This document shows, piece by piece, positions 41,370 to 50,976 of a DNA stretch of 64,000 bases (its first letter is position 1; each line of letters begins with the position of its first letter). The stretch is from the NCBI GenBank assembly GCA_022539475.1, contig VCMS01000044.1, forward strand, positions 62,001 to 126,000, read 5' to 3'. Below the pieces are notes generated by a model, which was not told where the DNA came from, did not search any database, and saw only the letters and a program-made list of their open reading frames with translations. The position numbers and the translations under genes were made by a program. Source of the DNA: Gracilaria domingensis. Its lineage: Eukaryota; Rhodophyta; Florideophyceae; Gracilariales; Gracilariaceae.

Positions 41370-42952
41370 ATGAATTCGGACGAAGAAATTGAAGAAGCGG
41401 AACTCGCCGAAGAAGCCCTTTCACCTTCCGATGAAGACCCAAAGACGACGCCACAACAACAAACAAGACCGCATTTACCGTCCAATTCCTCAACAGCTTC
41501 ACCATCCAAGAGCAAGTACCAAAAGATGCACTTTACCACCGTAAATGAAGAGCTCGACTTTTCATACGACTTTATCCTTACCAGAAGTATTTCTCAACTG
41601 AAAGAATTGCTACAAGACTACCGCGTTCGCCGCTCAAACTCTGGTAAGCGCGACGTGTTGCGCGCACGATTGGCTCTTCACGTCCTTAGCGAGGTCGAAC
41701 GTGCCATTATGCCAGTCTCCTTGCTTGAGTCGTTAGCGAAGGAGGCTGTTTCACAGCATATTGAAGTGAAAAAGCACGCAACGTGTGCACGGATGCCTGC
41801 CAGTGTGGATCTCCTTGCTATGCTTGGCAACGACAAGGAGAGAAAGGCATTCGAGCGAATTCTTCCCCCCAATTTACTGAATTCTACATCTTCCCCCGTC
41901 GGCGGTGTTTCGTTGTCCGCAATGAGAGAACCACCAAATAAGGAAACCGAAGAAGGACGCAAGAAACAAACCCCAGAGTTCTGTGACGATGAATTTGCTC
42001 GTCTGCTGCTCCTAATGAGAGACGACGAGCAGACAAAGCGATACATTTCCAACCTCTGCATCACAATCCCGCGAGACAAACAAGATATAGGCATCAAGAA
42101 GTCACACTTGTGGGACCGGATTGCATCGAGGTTCAATAATCCCGCATTTAGCCCAAATGAATCTTTTCCAGAGCCTGTCCAGGACCTCTGTCCGGGTTTG
42201 GTGCCGTTGACACAGCGCACGGGCCAGAAATTGTCGACGGTTTGGCGAGAAAACACCAGTAACTGGACGAGTACCGTTGCAAATTACGAAGTTTCCGGTA
42301 ACAATGGCGAGTTCTTGTTTATTGACTTTTGCCACCGAATCCAGCGAAAAAACCAGCTGTCTGCGTTAGGTCGTCGCGTGTACATAACGTATTGTGTGTA
42401 TGGGCTGGACTATGTTGACTACGATCGCCAAGTCGGCCAGTTTATGACGAAGAAGCTACCAAACGACCCGGGTGGATCTCTGGGTGTTACCAGGAACATT
42501 GATGTGATTCTCGGTAGAAAGCGTAGGCATTCTAGCGGAGGTGATGTATCTCAAGGATCCAAGCGTCCCAAGTCTCAACGAGATAGCAGTGACAATGCTA
42601 TTCATGATATGGTTTCAAATTTAAGTTCGCATATGGACCTGGTGGCGGGGAGCTTCAGGCAGAGCGTGGATATACAGAAGGAGAAGCACAGGGATCGCAA
42701 GGAAGCGAAAGAATCGACCACCTCTCAGGCAGCCTGTAGTTCTTTACAGGCTCAAATACAGCAAACGACCTCTCTAATGGAAGTGACGAGGATGTTAGAA
42801 GAGGCCAACATCAAGTATCAAAAGAGGCCCAGAAGAGAGGTGCGGACGATGAGCACATATCTCGCTTGAAAAAGGCGTATAACTCCATAAACAAGCTTTT
42901 CGAAGCAATGCTTGGAGAGAACGAGGGGGACAGAAGGGAAGGTAATGAGTGA
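41370..42952 (+). CDS. SAP-like, coiled-coil protein (possible Harbinger partner)
   Basis: 499 codons in the main frame, from the ATG at 41,370 (a second in-frame ATG lies at 41,292) to a stop at 42,869. An acidic start is followed by a SAP-like helix-extended-helix (SISQLKELLQDYRV...GKRDVLRARL, about residues 75-107). A central region follows with KSHLWDRIASRFN and a YGLDYVDYDRQV block. A basic patch (GRKRRHSSGG) and a C-terminal coiled coil close it. The coiled coil continues convincingly in another frame to 42,952 (LKKAYNSINKLFEAMLGENE), so a one-base frameshift near 42,830 is likely. PIF/Harbinger elements often carry a second DNA-binding protein, and this gene converges on such a transposase. 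The link is inference. Confidence 0.5.
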
Positions 42953-43010
42953 TAGAACTAGAGTATTGTTACAGATAGATTAATTGTATGCACCTTTGCC
43001 GTTTGTATCC

Positions 43011-43490
43011 ATGCACTACGCAGTGGCCGAGAGTGTGCTGTCTCGATTCGGGCAGTCGTCGCGGGATGCGCCCGATGTGTTTGTCGTTGATGCCGATGCG
43101 TCACGCCGCAACGCCGTGCTCATCACCGACCCGCAACGATTATCAGATTGCGACGATTGTCCTACCATAACTTCACAAGAACCGCTATCATTTCTGCAAC
43201 CCATCACACCGGAGATTGTTCTCTCGCCCAATGCGCGAGCGCCTCGTTTGCGATTCGTATTCGCAGACACAGCTGAGGAGCGAGGAGGAAACATGGAAAC
43301 GGCAGCTTTCGATGCTATGTTTACTGAATGGCATTGTTGTCAAATATGTTGCGGTGGACGTAGTATCTCCAGCTCTTTCGGAGAAACGGCGTATCGCCGA
43401 ATTCCTCGCAGATGAACACTCTACTGAGGTCATTTCAAAGGCGGAGCGCTCATTTCACCGCTGGGTATCTGCAGATCCTAAACCCAACTT
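43011..43490 (+). other. Possible coding remnant between the two element genes
   Basis: An ATG frame (MHYAVAESVLSRFGQSSRDA...) looks coding to about 43,330. A second frame then looks better (KYVAVDVVSPALSEKRRIAE) to about 43,490, where sequence under the transposase 3' end begins. Either an intron or a frameshift is needed. No family is recognised. Confidence 0.3.
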
Positions 43491-43492
43491 CA

Positions 43493-44734
43493 TCACCACA
43501 CTACAGTGGGGCGAAGCAGTCCCTTCTCCCTCACAACATCTCTCAATAAATCGCGTATCGAACCCCGATCCAACGAAGACGCATCTCCCCCATGTTCGCT
43601 GAGCTTGTGCTTAACGAGTGCATGCCATTCGGCAGACTCCTGCTTTAGAGCGTCCACCTCCTCGCTGCTGTACTCATATTCATTAACTCCTTGGTTGTCG
43701 ATACAGAAATTATGCAGTAGCATCCCTGCTGCGATGATAAGCACGCAGTCATTTATATCATAGTTTAACTCGCCATTGTAGAATACTCGCCATCTTCGCT
43801 TCAAAATCCCAAAAGCTTGTTTCACATGAATGCGCATGGACGATAAAAAGAAATTCGTCGAGTCCTCGTACGCTTCCAAATTCTTCCCAGGAAAGGGAGG
43901 AACAAGCCAGTTGGAAAGTGTGTACGCATTATCACCAACCACAAAGTACCCAAGCAATAGCTTCCCGGCGTCCAAGAACTTTGCAAGCGGCGAAAGAACA
44001 AAAGCCAACGCATCATTCGTAGAACCGACTGCTAGCGCCGAAAAGTCGATAAACCTGTATGACGAGTCTACAAGAGCCTGGACAGGAATAGAGAAAAAGC
44101 CCTTCCGACAAAAAAAGCTACTGGGGTTTTCGTACGATCTAGGCTTCTTAATTCGTACGCAAATACCGTCAAGGGCACCAATACAGCCAGTCAATGGATT
44201 CGGAAACCTTCTCGACATCTTAAATTTGAGACTTGCTTCTTCAAGTTTTTCATCTGTGTCGGGGATTCCAGAGAGATCCATTGTTTCTACGACGCCTGAA
44301 ATAAATGCTTTAAAGCATTTGTGAACGCTTGACTTGCTCACCTTATAGGCGAGCATGAGGTCGTGAACACTTGCACCGGCCATGACTCGGACACCAATTG
44401 CGATTCTTGTCCTCGCAGGAATAGTTCGCGTGTTCGTTGGAGCTCGCTCTCGGATGAAAGAGCTTTTCAGCAGTTTGTGACAAAGGCGGTTAAATGTTTG
44501 CCGGTTCATACGAAACGCGGCGTGAAAGTCTGGATCGGAGTACACGGATGTTAACTCATCGAACCTCTCTTTGTTTTTAGGGAAGCGTGTCTCCGTACGT
44601 GCTTTCTTTTTCTTTTCCAGGTGGCGGACGACAATGAGGAAGGCATACATGGTGATCATGAAGAGTTGGGCCATGTTTCGATCTCTTTCGGCGTAAAAAG
44701 TGGACTCTGAAGAGTCTGAGCATTCCGTATTCAT
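43493..44734 (-). CDS. PIF/Harbinger transposase (DDE_Tnp_4 type)
   Basis: 413 residues from the ATG at 44,734; 20 further codons upstream lack an ATG. An N-terminal hydrophobic helix and a helical DNA-binding-like part (FRMNRQTFNRLCHKLL) precede the catalytic core. The core shows GCIGALDGICVRI (first Asp), YFVVGDNAYTLSNWLVPPF (second Asp) and HVKQAFGILKRRWRVF, then LLHNF. In the family the third block normally reads V-E-x-A-F-G, so the catalytic Glu is a Lys here. The frame is otherwise intact, pointing to a recently dead copy or a domesticated protein. No terminal inverted repeats or target duplications could be found by eye. Confidence 0.85.
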   Translation of the reverse strand: MNTECSDSSESTFYAERDRNMAQLFMITMYAFLIVVRHLEKKKKARTETRFPKNKERFDELTSVYSDPDFHAAFRMNRQTFNRLCHKLLKSSFIRERAPTNTRTIPARTRIAIGVRVMAGASVHDLMLAYKVSKSSVHKCFKAFISGVVETMDLSGIPDTDEKLEEASLKFKMSRRFPNPLTGCIGALDGICVRIKKPRSYENPSSFFCRKGFFSIPVQALVDSSYRFIDFSALAVGSTNDALAFVLSPLAKFLDAGKLLLGYFVVGDNAYTLSNWLVPPFPGKNLEAYEDSTNFFLSSMRIHVKQAFGILKRRWRVFYNGELNYDINDCVLIIAAGMLLHNFCIDNQGVNEYEYSSEEVDALKQESAEWHALVKHKLSEHGGDASSLDRGSIRDLLRDVVREKGLLRPTVVW

Positions 44735-45445
44735 CGCAGCAGTCTCTTGTTTAAAGCGAAGAGTGTCGAGCTTGAGCTCGCAATGATGCGCCACTCCGGA
44801 TCAGACCGTTTGTGATCGCAATATCCAACCTTCCGGCGCGGGCACTGCGTAGCGCGAGTGACGGATGAGGCGAGCTTCCATTGATGGGCTCGGCAAAAGC
44901 GCGTGCGATGCTGCGTTACACGCGTGTGCGGCGGCGTCAGGTGCAGCTGTTTGTCATGGGTCTGACAGTATTATCCCACACCCTGAACAAAGTCAGATCG
45001 CTTTGTGGGGGCGCGTGGGCAGGTCATCCGCGTGCCTAGCTTCTCCATCGGCTTGGAACTCGAGCTGCTCTCTCTCAAGTTGCGTTTTTCGATCCTAAAG
45101 TTCGCCCTGCAGCTGCTGCTGCTCCTCAGCTTTGTCTCCTCCTCCCCGAACATGCGGGTTGACGATGTCAACAACCACAATGCAGAAGAGAAGCAGACCC
45201 TGTTGCAGAACCGGTTCCGGCGCAGCGCACGGTTCTGATAGGCGCGAGCTTGCCCGCCCACCTCGAGCTTGCGTGATCCGCGTTGTTCGGGTCAAAGCTG
45301 ACGCTGGGAAGGTTCAAGCACGCAGCGATGTGGAGCCTGGCTGTGCCGCACGTTATTGACGGGCACGGCGGCGGAGCGCGCGACGTGATGCGCAGGGGCG
45401 ATTTAATTGAGTCAGGAGACGTCGCGCCCGTCCAAACGTGGGCAT
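44735..45445. other. GC-rich intergenic region
   Basis: No supported gene. Composition changes sharply to GC-rich at about 44,830. A leucine-rich open frame at 45,005-45,238 looks like a signal peptide or TM but has nothing else. Confidence 0.35.
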
Positions 45446-45760
45446 CGAGCACGTACGAGTCGTCGAGTACATCCGCGCGTTGCGCGGGCACGAGATGGTG
45501 TTCATCGTGCAGTGCGACGTGCAGCCAATCGCGCTGCGCCCCCGCACGCTTCCCTGCGCAGCAGACCGCGTCGCAATTCTGGGCGTGTAGCTAAACCCGC
45601 GCTATGCGCTTATAGGCGGCACGAACGCGTTGCTCGGCTGCCGTTCGGGCGCGCCCAGCGTGGAGTTTGCGCGGTTCGACTGGGAGACGGCCTTCGGGCT
45701 GCTGTCGAGGGCTCGTGGCGTGCTCGGCTTCTGTAGCAGCTGCAGAAGCAGCGACGGATG
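45446..45760 (+). pseudogene. Possible decayed gene, unknown
   Basis: One frame reads VRVVEYIRALRGHEMVFIVQ ... ADRVAILGV, an in-frame TAG at 45,588, then NPRYALIGGTNALLGC ... FARFDWETAFGLLSRARG. The amino-acid pattern is far more protein-like than its surroundings, across the stop. No family is recognised. It could be a pseudogene, a readthrough or chance in GC-rich DNA. Confidence 0.3.
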
Positions 45761-45944
45761 CAGCGTCGGTGGCGGGGCATGCGCGTAGCTTTCTTGTCCG
45801 GAAAGCATGGTGAAGATGTGCGCGCAGCTGCTGGGCCGGTGTGTACTGTAGATGGTCGCGTTGCTAGCATGCGACAATGCGCCGGCTTCGCCAACGTTTT
45901 CGGCGCTGATGGGCACGACTGTGGCGCTGATAAACACGCTGCTG

Positions 45945-46228
45945 CTGATAGCACTGGACCGCGGGCAGATTGTGCTGCTTGCGCTGGAGGCGGTGAACGG
46001 GCCCGCCGTGCTCGGCGCAACGACGGGACGGCGGGCAGATGGTGCTGGTTGCACTGGAGGCGGTGCACGGGCTCGCCGTGTTCGGCGCGGTGATGGGACG
46101 GCGGGCAGATGGTGGTAGTTGCGCTGGAGGCGGTACACGGGCTCGCCGTGCTCGGCGCGGTGACGGGACGGCAGGCAGATGGTTTTGCTGGCGCTGGAAG
46201 CGGTGCGCGGCAGCACCGTGCCTGGCAT
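45945..46228. repeat. 70-bp minisatellite, about four copies
   Basis: The anchor gcgggcagat recurs at 45,961, 46,031 and 46,101, and as gcaggcagat at 46,171, an exact 70-base period. Units include gcgctggaggcggtgcacgg and gctcgccgtgctcggcgc with few substitutions. As 70 is not a multiple of three, it cannot encode a simple protein repeat. It lies 150 bases before the SUMT start. Confidence 0.85.
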
Positions 46229-46378
46229 GCTGACGGTCACCACTCCCAACTTCCACGTCAGCGCTGTTGTGAAATGGCTCTGCCGCGTATACATGCGCCG
46301 CGCCGTTGCGCAAGCTTGCTTCCGCGCCGTTATCGCCGCCGCCGCCGCCGTCGTCTGCCGTCGTCTCCTTCCTCAAAC

Positions 46379-47511
46379 ATGGCCTTCGTGACGCCGCTAT
46401 CGCTGCCGTCGTCGTCGCGCGCCGCGCGCAGCACAGCGCGCGTTTGTGCGCCCCGACGGCCGCACTCCGTTCGCGCCCAACTGCCATCCAACGCCAACGC
46501 CGCGTCCTCCGCGCAGCCGTCTTTCCCAACGTGCATCGACGCGCTGCTGCCGACGCTGCGCGACCAAGAGCACACACGGCAGGCGCACTCCCAAGGCAGC
46601 GCGCCCGCAAAAATGCACCTGGTGGGAACAGGACCGGGCGACCCGTCAATGCTCACGCTGCGCTCATTACACCACATGCAGACGGCAGACGTGATTCTGT
46701 ACGATCGTCTGGTGTCGCACGACATTCTGCAGCTGTGCAACCGCGACGCACAGCTCATCTACGTGGGCAAACAGGCGGGCTTCCACACGCGCAAGCAACA
46801 CGACGTCCATCTGCTGCTCAACTTCTTCGCGGCGCGCAAGCACAAGGTGGTGCGTCTCAAGGGCGGCGATCCGTTCATCTTCGGGCGCGGGGGCGAGGAG
46901 CTGGACTATCTGGAGCAGCGCGGCGTGTGCGTGTCCGTGTCGGCGGGCATCACCGCCGCGGCGGGCATCGCGACGGAGCTGGGCATGCCGCTCACGAAGC
47001 GCGGCGTGGCGCACTCTGTACAGTTCGTGACGGGGCACGCGCGCGAGGGGCGCGAGGTGCAGCTCACAAACGTGGACGCGCACACCACGTACGTGGTGTA
47101 CATGGGGCTGTCGCAGCTGCCGAGCATCGCGGAGCAGATGATGAGCGGCGGGCTGTGCGCGACCACGCCCAGTGTGGCGGTGGCACCACGCGCGCGTAGC
47201 GCATCCTGACGGCGCCGTTGAGCGAGCTGTGGCGCGAGACGCAGCGCCACGCGATGCGCAGCCCGGCGCTGGTGTTTGTGGGCGACGTGGTGCGGCTGTC
47301 GAAGGTGTGGAGCGTGGCGCTGGTGCACGGCCGGCTGCTGCAGCACGTGGACGTGGCGCGGCTGCGCGCGCTGGTGGCTCCCAACCTTTCGGCGTCGCCG
47401 CTGCCTTCACGCGTGCATGGGTGTGCGAGATATTTTCCAGATGCGCCAGTTCTGCAGCGCTGGATACTGGCCAAAGGCTACAGCGCCAGAAAAGTGCGTC
47501 TGGCGCTGTAG
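46379..47511 (+). pseudogene. Uroporphyrinogen-III C-methyltransferase (SUMT), frameshifted
   Basis: SUMT adds two methyls from S-adenosylmethionine to uroporphyrinogen III for siroheme, in the plastid. The ATG at 46,379 starts a serine/arginine-rich transit-like region of about 75 residues. The catalytic domain follows: HLVGTGPGDPSMLTLRS, YVGKQAGFH, VVRLKGGDPFIFGRGGEE, VSAGITAAAGIATELGMPLT and FVTGHARE. The frame stops at 47,209. The conserved continuation (RILTAPLSELW ... SPALVFVGDVVRL) lies in another frame, directly after a TAG at 47,197, and runs to 47,511. At the junction the usual V-E-R-G-like motif is missing. At least one indel and one stop separate the halves. Either the gene is broken or the GC-rich sequence has errors. 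Confidence 0.75.
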
Positions 47512-47520
47512 CCTTTGGCC
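47469..47520. repeat. 22-bp perfect hairpin with 8-base loop
   Basis: The arm ggccaaaggctacagcgccaga and its exact complement flank aaagtgcg, right at the end of the SUMT reading frame. It could act as a 3' structure of that transcript. Similar hairpins lie elsewhere in the window with unrelated sequence. Confidence 0.85.
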
Positions 47521-48208
47521 TTGAATTTCAGCCTCGGAGGCGCTTATAGTAACCATATCGTAGCCCCAACCGCTCTCCGTAGAGATGTTACTGAAAGGGG
47601 TTGTATGCCTTCGTAACGGCACAAAGCCTAAAATTTACGCACGCTCAAAAGCTTGTCATATTTCGTATTCGATGCCTTAGCGACAAACTCTTTGTGTCCC
47701 AAATGCAATTACGTATGAAGTTGATCCTTGATGTACTTGAACTAGTATTCCCCTATTGTTCGTCACGCATGATAATCTCGAAGGTTTGCATTTTCTTGTA
47801 TTATAGGTCCTACAACCTAACTTACAAGTTTACAAGGGTATCCCTCTACTCCCGCATTCTAAAACAGCCGGCACCGCTACCGCTTTCGCTTGACGCTACT
47901 CTTGGTACCCTTGTACCTTGTCGCTTAATTCCGGCTTTGTCCCTATCTATCAACTCGCAGGAATATGAGGGCTTTCTTCCTAGTCGTGTAATGGTGTCTT
48001 TTGTCCCCCATCACGTAAGTTTCGTACCCTGCATGCTCTATCTTTTTGAGTACACGGTTTCTGCGTTATGTCATATATAGAAGTGGATGAGTTGGCGAAA
48101 GTTTATCTGGAAGGTTCCAAATGAACGAACTTTACGCTTGATAAGTCGGGAAGTTCTGAAGCAAGCGAACATTGACGCAGCCACGGTGTCCCCACCACTC
48201 ACAACGCC
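47521..48208. other. Intergenic, no gene recognised
   Basis: A 159-codon open frame here lacks a good start, has no domain and is probably chance. The last 100 bases hold the leader of the three-TM gene. Confidence 0.4.
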
Positions 48209-49195
48209 ATGAAATCCGTCGAAGAACGTTTGGCGGCCTGGGCCGACGTCGCATCTCTTCTGCTCCTATGCGTTGCCATTGTCGTCCACGGAGGAATCGA
48301 TCCGCGCCGCCGAGTATGGGGCCGCAGTCCCATTCGCAACGCACTGAACATGTTCTTCATGACATTGAATATCGTATTCTCCGCCGGCCGATTAATTGCC
48401 GAAGGTGTTCTCGTTGAGACTGGCCCACGCGAATTTCTGCTGCTTGCGGTGATTTATTCTGCACGTTGGCTATGGTTATACGCAGCGATAACCAAGTTCG
48501 ATTCACGTGCTGCGCGAGCTTTCAAAGTTGCCCAGGAGTTACGCAGGCTGAAAACCGTACGTCTTGGACGATCTACTAGTGAGACCAGAAGGGGTGAAAG
48601 AGAATTGGTCATACGGCGAGGGGCTAGAACTGCAAACGGGAAAAGCTATTGGAGAGGCATCGAGGAGTACGTCAAACAAAGTGACCAAAACAACGCGTAT
48701 AAGGTTCGCTTGGTTGAAAGGGAACTTCATGCTGGCAAGTTGGATGAAATCGGTACTGTCGAGTTCAGGAGAAAGCTTGGTCCGGACCAAACCGATAATC
48801 TGTACCGCAAGTTTTACGACCTGGTGATGACCGTTGAAACGAGTAACCGTGAATTAGTTCTGGACTTTTCGGCGTTTCTGGAGAGGCACAGAGGAGTTCC
48901 CGAAACGTCACGCTTACCTCAACGAGTCGGAGCTACCGAAGCATCTGAATTAGGCAACGTTGCGAGGCGCGTCGCGGCCGATGCGTGTTTTTATATCTTG
49001 AACTCTGCTGGAGAGCTCCGCACTGCCGAGCAAGTGGACCTCATCAATGAGACTATTGAGAACGCGGCCATTCGGTACATGGGCATTGAGGATATGGGAC
49101 GAGATCCAATGAACCGCAGAGATAGCCCCTATGGGTACAATGAGAACGATTGTAATTGCTTCGGAAACAGTAGAGGTACAGAGCTACCCGTCTAA
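48209..49195 (+). CDS. Three-TM unknown protein, family member 2
   Basis: 328 residues from an ATG at 48,209. Helices span about residues 12-32, 45-68 and 74-96 (PREFLLLAVIYSARWLWLYA). The soluble part shares every block with the 36.3 kb protein: LKTVRLGRSTSETRRGEREL, GKSYWRG, VRLVERELHAGKLDEIGTVE, NLYRKFYDLVMTVE and VARRVAADACFYI. The C-terminal 40 residues are asparagine-rich and not shared. The two copies lie on opposite strands 11 kb apart with the Harbinger-type genes between. No function can be assigned. It converges on the TIR-like gene with 104 bases between. Confidence 0.7.
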   Translation: MKSVEERLAAWADVASLLLLCVAIVVHGGIDPRRRVWGRSPIRNALNMFFMTLNIVFSAGRLIAEGVLVETGPREFLLLAVIYSARWLWLYAAITKFDSRAARAFKVAQELRRLKTVRLGRSTSETRRGERELVIRRGARTANGKSYWRGIEEYVKQSDQNNAYKVRLVERELHAGKLDEIGTVEFRRKLGPDQTDNLYRKFYDLVMTVETSNRELVLDFSAFLERHRGVPETSRLPQRVGATEASELGNVARRVAADACFYILNSAGELRTAEQVDLINETIENAAIRYMGIEDMGRDPMNRRDSPYGYNENDCNCFGNSRGTELPV

Positions 49196-49299
49196 ATGGG
49201 CAGAGGCTGTGAGAATGTTACTGCAGAAGTATGTACCTTCGTATATCATTTTGATGACAACTTCATGATGATCTTGGCAATGATGTCAGCCATCATGTG

Positions 49300-50976
49300 T
49301 TAACGCAGGCGTTCTAAGTCGACAAACTCAACTTCATCCCTATGTACTCCAAGTGCGGCTGCCTGTTCTCCAGATATTGCGCGGATCGATACGACCTGCA
49401 GCTTATCATTGGCCCATTTTTTCACATTCAGACGAGTATACATGTTTAGATTGGAGAACTCCGTCACAAGCACGAGAGTGTCCGCTGCTCCGTGGGCCAC
49501 CATCGCTTTGGTCACCTTCTCCACAGCGTCGAAGCTATCAACCTTGGGGTTCGCATCGAAGAAAATGTGCTTGATATTCCAACTGTCTCTTCCTTTCAAT
49601 TTATAGGTTCTTTCACTGTAGTAGTGTCGCAGCACAGAGTTGTTGTTCACCACCAATGAGAAAAGTGCTATGTAATGCATCTTCTTCCTTCTAGACAGGT
49701 TCCAACGTTGACCTAATTCTTCATGAGCTGCTTGAAAAGGATTGACGTCTTCTTTTCCGTACAACACACCTTTGGCCCAGCTATGAAGGTATTTCAAATC
49801 ATCCGCCCTGATGGTCGAGATACCTTCCTCTTGTTTAGAAACAACCTCCGCAACAGCTGAAATGCTTTCTAGCAGTGTATTAGAACGAGCAGTGCTTTTC
49901 CACGGCTCGGTGCGAAGGTCCCCTCCAACAATTACCTGTGAACATACCTTTTCCATACATATCCATGAACTCGACGTCGACCTTTCGGCCCGAGATGCGA
50001 AAACCGTGGGGAACAACAAGTAGGGCATCAATCCTATTCCAACCCATCCCTGAGTGCTTCCAAATACGAGTTGATCTACCCAAATTCTGAAGCATTTTTT
50101 CCCGTACAACTTCTCCGCCAACACTGCAGCTTTCCGCAATGCACCCAGTAACTCATCCGCATTTAGAGGCTTCACATCATCCTCGTGTTTGTATGATAAG
50201 CAAAAGAAAGGGACGTCCTCATCAGGGTTCACAAAAGATCTGTCAGGACATTTTCGAAGTCCCTTCTGTTTCCAAGAAGCGTCTTCCATGATTCTATCCC
50301 GACCTTCAGCGAGACGATTTGAGTAGATCTTTTCTGACAAACCTCGTCGCGCAGTATCCAGGACATATGGGTCTAGACCAGCCGCTCTCGCAGCCTTAAA
50401 CCAAAAGTTGATTCCCTTGAGCTTGGACATCTCCGTGGCCAAGGTCAAGAGATAATTATATTGACCAGCTACTTCGTTGGGGTTTTTGTGAATAATGTCA
50501 TCGATGATAAATGGTTTCTTGAAAAGCGAGGGTTCACTTTTATCTTCAGTGGTGGTATAACAAGCAATGGCCCTCGAGAATAACACATGGGCTGCGGCCA
50601 TGCGTTCCGACTTGACATTGCTTGATTCCATAATCTTGTTGGTGAATTTGTCCCTCGTAATCCTATCCGTCAACTTGATATGTTGGCGATAATCCCTGGC
50701 AAACAGAACGTAAGAAACGTAAGACAAGGTCAAAAGCACACCCGATACCACTCCCACGGTACCGATAGCCCCGGCAACGGCAGCATATCCAATGGAGTTC
50801 AGGGCCGCTCCCAGACCTGTATTCATAGCCACAGAGAACGAAATCCAGCCAGCGTACCAGGCACTCCATTTTGGACCTTCGTTCTCCAGGATTTTGCGGT
50901 ATGGATGGACGGGATCATGGAAGGCTTTGTCAGCTATGTTTTCCTGTCGCTGGAAGGCTTCTTTGACATCTCGCAT
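49300..50976 (-). CDS. Membrane protein with TIR-like domain
   Basis: 558 residues from an ATG at 50,976, one exon. A glycine/alanine-rich hydrophobic region (about residues 42-95, probably two TM helices) is followed by a helical part. Residues about 255-350 look TIR-like: VPFFCLSYKHEDD as strand A, LLGALRKAAVLAEKLYG as helix A, CFRIWVDQ as strand B with the usual W-x-D, and SSSWICMEKVC matching the S-x-W-C-x-x-E helix that carries the catalytic Glu (E342) of NAD-cleaving TIR domains. The rest (about 360-558) has an alpha/beta pattern but no recognised family. If correct, it could be a membrane-anchored NADase or signalling adaptor. The match is by eye only; an unrelated alpha/beta domain remains possible. 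Confidence 0.5.
   Translation of the reverse strand: MRDVKEAFQRQENIADKAFHDPVHPYRKILENEGPKWSAWYAGWISFSVAMNTGLGAALNSIGYAAVAGAIGTVGVVSGVLLTLSYVSYVLFARDYRQHIKLTDRITRDKFTNKIMESSNVKSERMAAAHVLFSRAIACYTTTEDKSEPSLFKKPFIIDDIIHKNPNEVAGQYNYLLTLATEMSKLKGINFWFKAARAAGLDPYVLDTARRGLSEKIYSNRLAEGRDRIMEDASWKQKGLRKCPDRSFVNPDEDVPFFCLSYKHEDDVKPLNADELLGALRKAAVLAEKLYGKKCFRIWVDQLVFGSTQGWVGIGLMPYLLFPTVFASRAERSTSSSWICMEKVCSQVIVGGDLRTEPWKSTARSNTLLESISAVAEVVSKQEEGISTIRADDLKYLHSWAKGVLYGKEDVNPFQAAHEELGQRWNLSRRKKMHYIALFSLVVNNNSVLRHYYSERTYKLKGRDSWNIKHIFFDANPKVDSFDAVEKVTKAMVAHGAADTLVLVTEFSNLNMYTRLNVKKWANDKLQVVSIRAISGEQAAALGVHRDEVEFVDLERLR

Noticed and set aside
45602-46649. Long minus-strand frames with a repeated serine/proline pattern
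   Set aside because: The pattern is the 70-bp minisatellite read in rotating frames; the unit is not a multiple of three.
47601-48080. 159-codon plus-strand frame
   Set aside because: No ATG at its start, no domain, and composition like the surrounding intergenic DNA.
49880-50095. Alternative minus-strand frame in the TIR-like gene as a possible frameshift
   Set aside because: The main frame stays open and keeps the W-x-D and S-x-W-x-C-x-E pattern, so no shift is needed.
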